Of a stretch of DNA of 64,000 bases, positions 50,799 to 62,879 are shown in pieces. The DNA comes from Flectonema sp. DT1601. Taxonomy: Eukaryota; Euglenozoa; Diplonemea; Diplonemida; Diplonemidae. The notes below the pieces were generated by a model. The model saw nothing but the letters and a program-made list of their open reading frames with translations. It was not told the DNA's origin and did no database searches. The position numbers and the translations under genes are program-made. The DNA is taken from positions 186,001 through 250,000 of the forward strand of contig OZ025824.1 of assembly GCA_964019425.1 (NCBI GenBank), written 5' to 3'. Within the stretch, counting starts at the first letter, position 1; every line of letters begins with the position of its first letter.

Positions 50799-51575
50799 CT
50801 ACTGAAAGGCCGCCTCCGACAGGGCACAGTTGGTGCATCCCCCGCTGCCGCACGGAGGAAGGCAAGGTCCCCGGAGCATCCTCGGGCACCAGTTGTCGAC
50901 GCACTCTCCGTTGATGACTCTGCACTGGTCGTATCCCGAGGTCTCGCACTTCGCAAGCGAGAAACCCGAGCAGTCCACGCCCTCGCTGCTCATCGACGCG
51001 AACATCAGCCTCACGTTCGAATCGATGTCCACTCTCTCGAGGTGGTTCCTCGGAACCTGCTTCCTGAACGACATGAACTTGTGCTTGTCCTCCCCCGCGT
51101 CGCTGATGAACTTCGGCCCGCACTGCGAAGGAGTCCAACCCTGGGTCACCAGGTAGTCCCTGAAGTCCGCGTTCAGCCCGGCCTCGCATCCGTTGCACTT
51201 GTAGATGTTGATGTAGATGTCGCACTTCTTCACCGACGGGTGGTCCGCGCACCAGAACCTCATGAACGAACCCGACGCGATGTTCCATGGCGGGATGTAG
51301 GCGGCGTTCAGGAGCTGCGACTCGGGGATGTGGAAGTACCTCGAACCAGCGGTCGACGGGTCGATCCACCCAGGCATGTAGTTGGCCACCTGCCCGCCCC
51401 CGAGAGCGAGCAACGTTCCGCTGCTCACCGTCGCCGCGCTGCTCGTCTCCGGCGTCCCGAACACGCACCAGCAGACGTCCGTCGGGTACTTGCTCAGGGC
51501 CGCCTGCAGGGCAGGCGAGTCTTGGGCTTGGGCAGCTGCGACGACCGCCGTGATCAGGGTTGCGATGGCCTTCAT
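50799..51575 (-). CDS. Secreted cysteine-rich protein, array copy 6
   Basis: Identical protein to the other intact copies. The truncated copy 5 lies directly downstream. The spacer on the copy-5 side carries a 9-C run and a single T to C change near 50691. Confidence 0.92.
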   Translation of the reverse strand: MKAIATLITAVVAAAQAQDSPALQAALSKYPTDVCWCVFGTPETSSAATVSSGTLLALGGGQVANYMPGWIDPSTAGSRYFHIPESQLLNAAYIPPWNIASGSFMRFWCADHPSVKKCDIYINIYKCNGCEAGLNADFRDYLVTQGWTPSQCGPKFISDAGEDKHKFMSFRKQVPRNHLERVDIDSNVRLMFASMSSEGVDCSGFSLAKCETSGYDQCRVINGECVDNWCPRMLRGPCLPPCGSGGCTNCALSEAAFQ

Positions 51576-52683
51576 GTTTTCCTTCTTATTTGTTTTTTTC
51601 TTTTGCACAAAAAGGGGTTCAGAGCAAAACCTGTTTTGAGAAAGAAGGCGTGAGGGGAAAAAAGCAGACCGACAACTCAACCACACAAGACAGACAGGAC
51701 TAATAATCCAGAATAATTATGGTTATATTGCTCGATTGCAATGCGGAACACCCGTAACGTGTGCGTGACCAGCAGCGTACGGCGCCCCGAAGAAGGGAGA
51801 GGGAGGTTGCGTGTATCTGAAAAAAGGCGAGAGGGAAAAAAAAGCAATCCAAAGAAAAAAGGAAAGCCCGACGAAGAGAAAACGGTCGGCCCTAGAGGCG
51901 CGGCTCTGGTTGGCAACAGCCACAAAAGGAACAATGATGAGGCTCTCGGCAAGAAAACGACTCTCTGACTTTCACCTTTTTCTTTTTTTTTCTTTTTCCT
52001 TTCTTTCCGCGCAAGCAAAAAAGACTTCCGTCCCACCCGCAGAGAAGGCATCGCGCCACATCGCGTTCAACAAAAAAGAGATGCCAAAAAACTGAGGTGA
52101 GGCTGTTGCTTTTTTCCCTTGGTTCGCTAGCGTTTTTTTCTTTTTTCTAGCCGCCGTTGTGGAAAAGAATAAAGCAACCCGGAGCCTACCCGCGAACAAC
52201 AACACGAAAAAAAGTGTGCCGATGCAAAAAAAAAAAAGAAGCAGACATACACATCCATATTCCATATCTCTCCACCCCCGGCGGGCGGGGGGAAGGGCCA
52301 CACATCCCGACAAAGAAAAAGGACGACGGAATAGGTTTCAGTTCGCTTTTTTCTCGGTCGGGAGAGAACAGACGGGCCCCCTCCCCCCCCCACGGGTGGG
52401 AAAACAAACGAGTGTTGCTGCACAAAAAAAAAAAAAAAAAAAACAACGAAACAACAACGAACAACGAACAACGAACAACAAACGAGGAACGGTTCACGTT
52501 TGGTTTGCGTTGACAGGCAACAGAGCGTGTGCGCCCGAAAATACAATACACAATTACAATCATGTTTTGTTATATTATTATTCTTATCGCGTGTGCAAGA
52601 AAACAAAAATAGGCCTGGTGCGACAGCAATGCCGACATCACCACCGTTGTTTGTTTGCGCCGACCACTCCCCGCCGTCCTACC

Positions 52684-53460
52684 CTACTGAAAGGCCGCCT
52701 CCGACAGGGCACAGTTGGTGCATCCCCCGCTGCCGCACGGAGGAAGGCAAGGTCCCCGGAGCATCCTCGGGCACCAGTTGTCGACGCACTCTCCGTTGAT
52801 GACTCTGCACTGGTCGTATCCCGAGGTCTCGCACTTCGCAAGCGAGAAACCCGAGCAGTCCACGCCCTCGCTGCTCATCGACGCGAACATCAGCCTCACG
52901 TTCGAATCGATGTCCACTCTCTCGAGGTGGTTCCTCGGAACCTGCTTCCTGAACGACATGAACTTGTGCTTGTCCTCCCCCGCGTCGCTGATGAACTTCG
53001 GCCCGCACTGCGAAGGAGTCCAACCCTGGGTCACCAGGTAGTCCCTGAAGTCCGCGTTCAGCCCGGCCTCGCATCCGTTGCACTTGTAGATGTTGATGTA
53101 GATGTCGCACTTCTTCACCGACGGGTGGTCCGCGCACCAGAACCTCATGAACGAACCCGACGCGATGTTCCATGGCGGGATGTAGGCGGCGTTCAGGAGC
53201 TGCGACTCGGGGATGTGGAAGTACCTCGAACCAGCGGTCGACGGGTCGATCCACCCAGGCATGTAGTTGGCCACCTGCCCGCCCCCGAGAGCGAGCAACG
53301 TTCCGCTGCTCACCGTCGCCGCGCTGCTCGTCTCCGGCGTCCCGAACACGCACCAGCAGACGTCCGTCGGGTACTTGCTCAGGGCCGCCTGCAGGGCAGG
53401 CGAGTCTTGGGCTTGGGCAGCTGCGACGACCGCCGTGATCAGGGTTGCGATGGCCTTCAT
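52684..53460 (-). CDS. Secreted cysteine-rich protein, array copy 7
   Basis: Identical protein. The spacer between copies 6 and 7 has the 9-C run with a compensating 20-A run, so the unit is still 1885 bp. Confidence 0.92.
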   Translation of the reverse strand: MKAIATLITAVVAAAQAQDSPALQAALSKYPTDVCWCVFGTPETSSAATVSSGTLLALGGGQVANYMPGWIDPSTAGSRYFHIPESQLLNAAYIPPWNIASGSFMRFWCADHPSVKKCDIYINIYKCNGCEAGLNADFRDYLVTQGWTPSQCGPKFISDAGEDKHKFMSFRKQVPRNHLERVDIDSNVRLMFASMSSEGVDCSGFSLAKCETSGYDQCRVINGECVDNWCPRMLRGPCLPPCGSGGCTNCALSEAAFQ

Positions 53461-54568
53461 GTTTTCCTTCTTATTTGTTTTTTTCTTTTGCACAAAAAGG
53501 GGTTCAGAGCAAAACCTGTTTTGAGAAAGAAGGCGTGAGGGGAAAAAAGCAGACCGACAACTCAACCACACAAGACAGACAGGACTAATAATCCAGAATA
53601 ATTATGGTTATATTGCTCGATTGCAATGCGGAACACCCGTAACGTGTGCGTGACCAGCAGCGTACGGCGCCCCGAAGAAGGGAGAGGGAGGTTGCGTGTA
53701 TCTGAAAAAAGGCGAGAGGGAAAAAAAAGCAATCCAAAGAAAAAAGGAAAGCCCGACGAAGAGAAAACGGTCGGCCCTAGAGGCGCGGCTCTGGTTGGCA
53801 ACAGCCACAAAAGGAACAATGATGAGGCTCTCGGCAAGAAAACGACTCTCTGACTTTCACCTTTTTCTTTTTTTTTCTTTTTCCTTTCTTTCCGCGCAAG
53901 CAAAAAAGACTTCCGTCCCACCCGCAGAGAAGGCATCGCGCCACATCGCGTTCAACAAAAAAGAGATGCCAAAAAACTGAGGTGAGGCTGTTGCTTTTTT
54001 CCCTTGGTTCGCTAGCGTTTTTTTCTTTTTTCTAGCCGCCGTTGTGGAAAAGAATAAAGCAACCCGGAGCCTACCCGCGAACAACAACACGAAAAAAAGT
54101 GTGCCGATGCAAAAAAAAAAAAGAAGCAGACATACACATCCATATTCCATATCTCTCCACCCCCGGCGGGCGGGGGGAAGGGCCACACATCCCGACAAAG
54201 AAAAAGGACGACGGAATAGGTTTCAGTTCGCTTTTTTCTCGGTCGGGAGAGAACAGACGGGCCCCCTCCCCCCCCCACGGGTGGGAAAACAAACGAGTGT
54301 TGCTGCACAAAAAAAAAAAAAAAAAAAACAACGAAACAACAACGAACAACGAACAACGAACAACAAACGAGGAACGGTTCACGTTTGGTTTGCGTTGACA
54401 GGCAACAGAGCGTGTGCGCCCGAAAATACAATACACAATTACAATCATGTTTTGTTATATTATTATTCTTATCGCGTGTGCAAGAAAACAAAAATAGGCC
54501 TGGTGCGACAGCAATGCCGACATCACCACCGTTGTTTGTTTGCGCCGACCACTCCCCGCCGTCCTACC

Positions 54569-55345
54569 CTACTGAAAGGCCGCCTCCGACAGGGCACAGT
54601 TGGTGCATCCCCCGCTGCCGCACGGAGGAAGGCAAGGTCCCCGGAGCATCCTCGGGCACCAGTTGTCGACGCACTCTCCGTTGATGACTCTGCACTGGTC
54701 GTATCCCGAGGTCTCGCACTTCGCAAGCGAGAAACCCGAGCAGTCCACGCCCTCGCTGCTCATCGACGCGAACATCAGCCTCACGTTCGAATCGATGTCC
54801 ACTCTCTCGAGGTGGTTCCTCGGAACCTGCTTCCTGAACGACATGAACTTGTGCTTGTCCTCCCCCGCGTCGCTGATGAACTTCGGCCCGCACTGCGAAG
54901 GAGTCCAACCCTGGGTCACCAGGTAGTCCCTGAAGTCCGCGTTCAGCCCGGCCTCGCATCCGTTGCACTTGTAGATGTTGATGTAGATGTCGCACTTCTT
55001 CACCGACGGGTGGTCCGCGCACCAGAACCTCATGAACGAACCCGACGCGATGTTCCATGGCGGGATGTAGGCGGCGTTCAGGAGCTGCGACTCGGGGATG
55101 TGGAAGTACCTCGAACCAGCGGTCGACGGGTCGATCCACCCAGGCATGTAGTTGGCCACCTGCCCGCCCCCGAGAGCGAGCAACGTTCCGCTGCTCACCG
55201 TCGCCGCGCTGCTCGTCTCCGGCGTCCCGAACACGCACCAGCAGACGTCCGTCGGGTACTTGCTCAGGGCCGCCTGCAGGGCAGGCGAGTCTTGGGCTTG
55301 GGCAGCTGCGACGACCGCCGTGATCAGGGTTGCGATGGCCTTCAT
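54569..55345 (-). CDS. Secreted cysteine-rich protein, array copy 8
   Basis: Identical protein. The spacer between copies 7 and 8 carries the 9-C run. The spacer on its 5' side has a single inserted C at about 55547 (AGCAGCCGTACGG instead of AGCAGCGTACGG), giving 1886 bp. Confidence 0.92.
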   Translation of the reverse strand: MKAIATLITAVVAAAQAQDSPALQAALSKYPTDVCWCVFGTPETSSAATVSSGTLLALGGGQVANYMPGWIDPSTAGSRYFHIPESQLLNAAYIPPWNIASGSFMRFWCADHPSVKKCDIYINIYKCNGCEAGLNADFRDYLVTQGWTPSQCGPKFISDAGEDKHKFMSFRKQVPRNHLERVDIDSNVRLMFASMSSEGVDCSGFSLAKCETSGYDQCRVINGECVDNWCPRMLRGPCLPPCGSGGCTNCALSEAAFQ

Positions 55346-56454
55346 GTTTTCCTTCTTATTTGTTTTTTTCTTTTGCACAAAAAGGGGTTCAGAGCAAAAC
55401 CTGTTTTGAGAAAGAAGGCGTGAGGGGAAAAAAGCAGACCGACAACTCAACCACACAAGACAGACAGGACTAATAATCCAGAATAATTATGGTTATATTG
55501 CTCGATTGCAATGCGGAACACCCGTAACGTGTGCGTGACCAGCAGCCGTACGGCGCCCCGAAGAAGGGAGAGGGAGGTTGCGTGTATCTGAAAAAAGGCG
55601 AGAGGGAAAAAAAAGCAATCCAAAGAAAAAAGGAAAGCCCGACGAAGAGAAAACGGTCGGCCCTAGAGGCGCGGCTCTGGTTGGCAACAGCCACAAAAGG
55701 AACAATGATGAGGCTCTCGGCAAGAAAACGACTCTCTGACTTTCACCTTTTTCTTTTTTTTTCTTTTTCCTTTCTTTCCGCGCAAGCAAAAAAGACTTCC
55801 GTCCCACCCGCAGAGAAGGCATCGCGCCACATCGCGTTCAACAAAAAAGAGATGCCAAAAAACTGAGGTGAGGCTGTTGCTTTTTTCCCTTGGTTCGCTA
55901 GCGTTTTTTTCTTTTTTCTAGCCGCCGTTGTGGAAAAGAATAAAGCAACCCGGAGCCTACCCGCGAACAACAACACGAAAAAAAGTGTGCCGATGCAAAA
56001 AAAAAAAAGAAGCAGACATACACATCCATATTCCATATCTCTCCACCCCCGGCGGGCGGGGGGAAGGGCCACACATCCCGACAAAGAAAAAGGACGACGG
56101 AATAGGTTTCAGTTCGCTTTTTTCTCGGTCGGGAGAGAACAGACGGGCCCCCTCCCCCCCCACGGGTGGGAAAACAAACGAGTGTTGCTGCACAAAAAAA
56201 AAAAAAAAAAAAAACAACGAAACAACAACGAACAACGAACAACGAACAACAAACGAGGAACGGTTCACGTTTGGTTTGCGTTGACAGGCAACAGAGCGTG
56301 TGCGCCCGAAAATACAATACACAATTACAATCATGTTTTGTTATATTATTATTCTTATCGCGTGTGCAAGAAAACAAAAATAGGCCTGGTGCGACAGCAA
56401 TGCCGACATCACCACCGTTGTTTGTTTGCGCCGACCACTCCCCGCCGTCCTACC

Positions 56455-57231
56455 CTACTGAAAGGCCGCCTCCGACAGGGCACAGTTGGTGCATCCCCCG
56501 CTGCCGCACGGAGGAAGGCAAGGTCCCCGGAGCATCCTCGGGCACCAGTTGTCGACGCACTCTCCGTTGATGACTCTGCACTGGTCGTATCCCGAGGTCT
56601 CGCACTTCGCAAGCGAGAAACCCGAGCAGTCCACGCCCTCGCTGCTCATCGACGCGAACATCAGCCTCACGTTCGAATCGATGTCCACTCTCTCGAGGTG
56701 GTTCCTCGGAACCTGCTTCCTGAACGACATGAACTTGTGCTTGTCCTCCCCCGCGTCGCTGATGAACTTCGGCCCGCACTGCGAAGGAGTCCAACCCTGG
56801 GTCACCAGGTAGTCCCTGAAGTCCGCGTTCAGCCCGGCCTCGCATCCGTTGCACTTGTAGATGTTGATGTAGATGTCGCACTTCTTCACCGACGGGTGGT
56901 CCGCGCACCAGAACCTCATGAACGAACCCGACGCGATGTTCCATGGCGGGATGTAGGCGGCGTTCAGGAGCTGCGACTCGGGGATGTGGAAGTACCTCGA
57001 ACCAGCGGTCGACGGGTCGATCCACCCAGGCATGTAGTTGGCCACCTGCCCGCCCCCGAGAGCGAGCAACGTTCCGCTGCTCACCGTCGCCGCGCTGCTC
57101 GTCTCCGGCGTCCCGAACACGCACCAGCAGACGTCCGTCGGGTACTTGCTCAGGGCCGCCTGCAGGGCAGGCGAGTCTTGGGCTTGGGCAGCTGCGACGA
57201 CCGCCGTGATCAGGGTTGCGATGGCCTTCAT
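56455..57231 (-). CDS. Secreted cysteine-rich protein, array copy 9
   Basis: Identical protein; the unit is back to the common 8-C spacer type. Confidence 0.92.
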   Translation of the reverse strand: MKAIATLITAVVAAAQAQDSPALQAALSKYPTDVCWCVFGTPETSSAATVSSGTLLALGGGQVANYMPGWIDPSTAGSRYFHIPESQLLNAAYIPPWNIASGSFMRFWCADHPSVKKCDIYINIYKCNGCEAGLNADFRDYLVTQGWTPSQCGPKFISDAGEDKHKFMSFRKQVPRNHLERVDIDSNVRLMFASMSSEGVDCSGFSLAKCETSGYDQCRVINGECVDNWCPRMLRGPCLPPCGSGGCTNCALSEAAFQ

Positions 57232-58339
57232 GTTTTCCTTCTTATTTGTTTTTTTCTTTTGCACAAAAAGGGGTTCAGAGCAAAACCTGTTTTGAGAAAG
57301 AAGGCGTGAGGGGAAAAAAGCAGACCGACAACTCAACCACACAAGACAGACAGGACTAATAATCCAGAATAATTATGGTTATATTGCTCGATTGCAATGC
57401 GGAACACCCGTAACGTGTGCGTGACCAGCAGCGTACGGCGCCCCGAAGAAGGGAGAGGGAGGTTGCGTGTATCTGAAAAAAGGCGAGAGGGAAAAAAAAG
57501 CAATCCAAAGAAAAAAGGAAAGCCCGACGAAGAGAAAACGGTCGGCCCTAGAGGCGCGGCTCTGGTTGGCAACAGCCACAAAAGGAACAATGATGAGGCT
57601 CTCGGCAAGAAAACGACTCTCTGACTTTCACCTTTTTCTTTTTTTTTCTTTTTCCTTTCTTTCCGCGCAAGCAAAAAAGACTTCCGTCCCACCCGCAGAG
57701 AAGGCATCGCGCCACATCGCGTTCAACAAAAAAGAGATGCCAAAAAACTGAGGTGAGGCTGTTGCTTTTTTCCCTTGGTTCGCTAGCGTTTTTTTCTTTT
57801 TTCTAGCCGCCGTTGTGGAAAAGAATAAAGCAACCCGGAGCCTACCCGCGAACAACAACACGAAAAAAAGTGTGCCGATGCAAAAAAAAAAAAGAAGCAG
57901 ACATACACATCCATATTCCATATCTCTCCACCCCCGGCGGGCGGGGGGAAGGGCCACACATCCCGACAAAGAAAAAGGACGACGGAATAGGTTTCAGTTC
58001 GCTTTTTTCTCGGTCGGGAGAGAACAGACGGGCCCCCTCCCCCCCCACGGGTGGGAAAACAAACGAGTGTTGCTGCACAAAAAAAAAAAAAAAAAAAAAC
58101 AACGAAACAACAACGAACAACGAACAACGAACAACAAACGAGGAACGGTTCACGTTTGGTTTGCGTTGACAGGCAACAGAGCGTGTGCGCCCGAAAATAC
58201 AATACACAATTACAATCATGTTTTGTTATATTATTATTCTTATCGCGTGTGCAAGAAAACAAAAATAGGCCTGGTGCGACAGCAATGCCGACATCACCAC
58301 CGTTGTTTGTTTGCGCCGACCACTCCCCGCCGTCCTACC

Positions 58340-59116
58340 CTACTGAAAGGCCGCCTCCGACAGGGCACAGTTGGTGCATCCCCCGCTGCCGCACGGAGGA
58401 AGGCAAGGTCCCCGGAGCATCCTCGGGCACCAGTTGTCGACGCACTCTCCGTTGATGACTCTGCACTGGTCGTATCCCGAGGTCTCGCACTTCGCAAGCG
58501 AGAAACCCGAGCAGTCCACGCCCTCGCTGCTCATCGACGCGAACATCAGCCTCACGTTCGAATCGATGTCCACTCTCTCGAGGTGGTTCCTCGGAACCTG
58601 CTTCCTGAACGACATGAACTTGTGCTTGTCCTCCCCCGCGTCGCTGATGAACTTCGGCCCGCACTGCGAAGGAGTCCAACCCTGGGTCACCAGGTAGTCC
58701 CTGAAGTCCGCGTTCAGCCCGGCCTCGCATCCGTTGCACTTGTAGATGTTGATGTAGATGTCGCACTTCTTCACCGACGGGTGGTCCGCGCACCAGAACC
58801 TCATGAACGAACCCGACGCGATGTTCCATGGCGGGATGTAGGCGGCGTTCAGGAGCTGCGACTCGGGGATGTGGAAGTACCTCGAACCAGCGGTCGACGG
58901 GTCGATCCACCCAGGCATGTAGTTGGCCACCTGCCCGCCCCCGAGAGCGAGCAACGTTCCGCTGCTCACCGTCGCCGCGCTGCTCGTCTCCGGCGTCCCG
59001 AACACGCACCAGCAGACGTCCGTCGGGTACTTGCTCAGGGCCGCCTGCAGGGCAGGCGAGTCTTGGGCTTGGGCAGCTGCGACGACCGCCGTGATCAGGG
59101 TTGCGATGGCCTTCAT
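58340..59116 (-). CDS. Secreted cysteine-rich protein, array copy 10
   Basis: Identical protein; the spacer on its 5' side (toward copy 11) has two GAAC repeats (1878-bp unit). Confidence 0.92.
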   Translation of the reverse strand: MKAIATLITAVVAAAQAQDSPALQAALSKYPTDVCWCVFGTPETSSAATVSSGTLLALGGGQVANYMPGWIDPSTAGSRYFHIPESQLLNAAYIPPWNIASGSFMRFWCADHPSVKKCDIYINIYKCNGCEAGLNADFRDYLVTQGWTPSQCGPKFISDAGEDKHKFMSFRKQVPRNHLERVDIDSNVRLMFASMSSEGVDCSGFSLAKCETSGYDQCRVINGECVDNWCPRMLRGPCLPPCGSGGCTNCALSEAAFQ

Positions 59117-60217
59117 GTTTTCCTTCTTATTTGTTTTTTTCTTTTGCACAAAAAGGGGTTCAGAGCAAAACCTGTTTTGAGAAAGAAGGCGTGAGGGGAA
59201 AAAAGCAGACCGACAACTCAACCACACAAGACAGACAGGACTAATAATCCAGAATAATTATGGTTATATTGCTCGATTGCAATGCGGAACACCCGTAACG
59301 TGTGCGTGACCAGCAGCGTACGGCGCCCCGAAGAAGGGAGAGGGAGGTTGCGTGTATCTGAAAAAAGGCGAGAGGGAAAAAAAAGCAATCCAAAGAAAAA
59401 AGGAAAGCCCGACGAAGAGAAAACGGTCGGCCCTAGAGGCGCGGCTCTGGTTGGCAACAGCCACAAAAGGAACAATGATGAGGCTCTCGGCAAGAAAACG
59501 ACTCTCTGACTTTCACCTTTTTCTTTTTTTTTCTTTTTCCTTTCTTTCCGCGCAAGCAAAAAAGACTTCCGTCCCACCCGCAGAGAAGGCATCGCGCCAC
59601 ATCGCGTTCAACAAAAAAGAGATGCCAAAAAACTGAGGTGAGGCTGTTGCTTTTTTCCCTTGGTTCGCTAGCGTTTTTTTCTTTTTTCTAGCCGCCGTTG
59701 TGGAAAAGAATAAAGCAACCCGGAGCCTACCCGCGAACAACAACACGAAAAAAAGTGTGCCGATGCAAAAAAAAAAAAGAAGCAGACATACACATCCATA
59801 TTCCATATCTCTCCACCCCCGGCGGGCGGGGGGAAGGGCCACACATCCCGACAAAGAAAAAGGACGACGGAATAGGTTTCAGTTCGCTTTTTTCTCGGTC
59901 GGGAGAGAACAGACGGGCCCCCTCCCCCCCCACGGGTGGGAAAACAAACGAGTGTTGCTGCACAAAAAAAAAAAAAAAAAAAAACAACGAAACAACAACG
60001 AACAACGAACAACAAACGAGGAACGGTTCACGTTTGGTTTGCGTTGACAGGCAACAGAGCGTGTGCGCCCGAAAATACAATACACAATTACAATCATGTT
60101 TTGTTATATTATTATTCTTATCGCGTGTGCAAGAAAACAAAAATAGGCCTGGTGCGACAGCAATGCCGACATCACCACCGTTGTTTGTTTGCGCCGACCA
60201 CTCCCCGCCGTCCTACC

Positions 60218-60994
60218 CTACTGAAAGGCCGCCTCCGACAGGGCACAGTTGGTGCATCCCCCGCTGCCGCACGGAGGAAGGCAAGGTCCCCGGAGCATCC
60301 TCGGGCACCAGTTGTCGACGCACTCTCCGTTGATGACTCTGCACTGGTCGTATCCCGAGGTCTCGCACTTCGCAAGCGAGAAACCCGAGCAGTCCACGCC
60401 CTCGCTGCTCATCGACGCGAACATCAGCCTCACGTTCGAATCGATGTCCACTCTCTCGAGGTGGTTCCTCGGAACCTGCTTCCTGAACGACATGAACTTG
60501 TGCTTGTCCTCCCCCGCGTCGCTGATGAACTTCGGCCCGCACTGCGAAGGAGTCCAACCCTGGGTCACCAGGTAGTCCCTGAAGTCCGCGTTCAGCCCGG
60601 CCTCGCATCCGTTGCACTTGTAGATGTTGATGTAGATGTCGCACTTCTTCACCGACGGGTGGTCCGCGCACCAGAACCTCATGAACGAACCCGACGCGAT
60701 GTTCCATGGCGGGATGTAGGCGGCGTTCAGGAGCTGCGACTCGGGGATGTGGAAGTACCTCGAACCAGCGGTCGACGGGTCGATCCACCCAGGCATGTAG
60801 TTGGCCACCTGCCCGCCCCCGAGAGCGAGCAACGTTCCGCTGCTCACCGTCGCCGCGCTGCTCGTCTCCGGCGTCCCGAACACGCACCAGCAGACGTCCG
60901 TCGGGTACTTGCTCAGGGCCGCCTGCAGGGCAGGCGAGTCTTGGGCTTGGGCAGCTGCGACGACCGCCGTGATCAGGGTTGCGATGGCCTTCAT
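60218..60994 (-). CDS. Secreted cysteine-rich protein, array copy 11
   Basis: Identical protein; the spacer on its 5' side has three GAAC repeats (1885-bp unit). Confidence 0.92.
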   Translation of the reverse strand: MKAIATLITAVVAAAQAQDSPALQAALSKYPTDVCWCVFGTPETSSAATVSSGTLLALGGGQVANYMPGWIDPSTAGSRYFHIPESQLLNAAYIPPWNIASGSFMRFWCADHPSVKKCDIYINIYKCNGCEAGLNADFRDYLVTQGWTPSQCGPKFISDAGEDKHKFMSFRKQVPRNHLERVDIDSNVRLMFASMSSEGVDCSGFSLAKCETSGYDQCRVINGECVDNWCPRMLRGPCLPPCGSGGCTNCALSEAAFQ

Positions 60995-62102
60995 GTTTTC
61001 CTTCTTATTTGTTTTTTTCTTTTGCACAAAAAGGGGTTCAGAGCAAAACCTGTTTTGAGAAAGAAGGCGTGAGGGGAAAAAAGCAGACCGACAACTCAAC
61101 CACACAAGACAGACAGGACTAATAATCCAGAATAATTATGGTTATATTGCTCGATTGCAATGCGGAACACCCGTAACGTGTGCGTGACCAGCAGCGTACG
61201 GCGCCCCGAAGAAGGGAGAGGGAGGTTGCGTGTATCTGAAAAAAGGCGAGAGGGAAAAAAAAGCAATCCAAAGAAAAAAGGAAAGCCCGACGAAGAGAAA
61301 ACGGTCGGCCCTAGAGGCGCGGCTCTGGTTGGCAACAGCCACAAAAGGAACAATGATGAGGCTCTCGGCAAGAAAACGACTCTCTGACTTTCACCTTTTT
61401 CTTTTTTTTTCTTTTTCCTTTCTTTCCGCGCAAGCAAAAAAGACTTCCGTCCCACCCGCAGAGAAGGCATCGCGCCACATCGCGTTCAACAAAAAAGAGA
61501 TGCCAAAAAACTGAGGTGAGGCTGTTGCTTTTTTCCCTTGGTTCGCTAGCGTTTTTTTCTTTTTTCTAGCCGCCGTTGTGGAAAAGAATAAAGCAACCCG
61601 GAGCCTACCCGCGAACAACAACACGAAAAAAAGTGTGCCGATGCAAAAAAAAAAAAGAAGCAGACATACACATCCATATTCCATATCTCTCCACCCCCGG
61701 CGGGCGGGGGGAAGGGCCACACATCCCGACAAAGAAAAAGGACGACGGAATAGGTTTCAGTTCGCTTTTTTCTCGGTCGGGAGAGAACAGACGGGCCCCC
61801 TCCCCCCCCACGGGTGGGAAAACAAACGAGTGTTGCTGCACAAAAAAAAAAAAAAAAAAAAACAACGAAACAACAACGAACAACGAACAACGAACAACAA
61901 ACGAGGAACGGTTCACGTTTGGTTTGCGTTGACAGGCAACAGAGCGTGTGCGCCCGAAAATACAATACACAATTACAATCATGTTTTGTTATATTATTAT
62001 TCTTATCGCGTGTGCAAGAAAACAAAAATAGGCCTGGTGCGACAGCAATGCCGACATCACCACCGTTGTTTGTTTGCGCCGACCACTCCCCGCCGTCCTA
62101 CC

Positions 62103-62879
62103 CTACTGAAAGGCCGCCTCCGACAGGGCACAGTTGGTGCATCCCCCGCTGCCGCACGGAGGAAGGCAAGGTCCCCGGAGCATCCTCGGGCACCAGTTGT
62201 CGACGCACTCTCCGTTGATGACTCTGCACTGGTCGTATCCCGAGGTCTCGCACTTCGCAAGCGAGAAACCCGAGCAGTCCACGCCCTCGCTGCTCATCGA
62301 CGCGAACATCAGCCTCACGTTCGAATCGATGTCCACTCTCTCGAGGTGGTTCCTCGGAACCTGCTTCCTGAACGACATGAACTTGTGCTTGTCCTCCCCC
62401 GCGTCGCTGATGAACTTCGGCCCGCACTGCGAAGGAGTCCAACCCTGGGTCACCAGGTAGTCCCTGAAGTCCGCGTTCAGCCCGGCCTCGCATCCGTTGC
62501 ACTTGTAGATGTTGATGTAGATGTCGCACTTCTTCACCGACGGGTGGTCCGCGCACCAGAACCTCATGAACGAACCCGACGCGATGTTCCATGGCGGGAT
62601 GTAGGCGGCGTTCAGGAGCTGCGACTCGGGGATGTGGAAGTACCTCGAACCAGCGGTCGACGGGTCGATCCACCCAGGCATGTAGTTGGCCACCTGCCCG
62701 CCCCCGAGAGCGAGCAACGTTCCGCTGCTCACCGTCGCCGCGCTGCTCGTCTCCGGCGTCCCGAACACGCACCAGCAGACGTCCGTCGGGTACTTGCTCA
62801 GGGCCGCCTGCAGGGCAGGCGAGTCTTGGGCTTGGGCAGCTGCGACGACCGCCGTGATCAGGGTTGCGATGGCCTTCAT
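62103..62879 (-). CDS. Secreted cysteine-rich protein, array copy 12
   Basis: Identical protein; last complete copy in the window, followed to the right by a complete 1108-bp spacer. Confidence 0.92.
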   Translation of the reverse strand: MKAIATLITAVVAAAQAQDSPALQAALSKYPTDVCWCVFGTPETSSAATVSSGTLLALGGGQVANYMPGWIDPSTAGSRYFHIPESQLLNAAYIPPWNIASGSFMRFWCADHPSVKKCDIYINIYKCNGCEAGLNADFRDYLVTQGWTPSQCGPKFISDAGEDKHKFMSFRKQVPRNHLERVDIDSNVRLMFASMSSEGVDCSGFSLAKCETSGYDQCRVINGECVDNWCPRMLRGPCLPPCGSGGCTNCALSEAAFQ

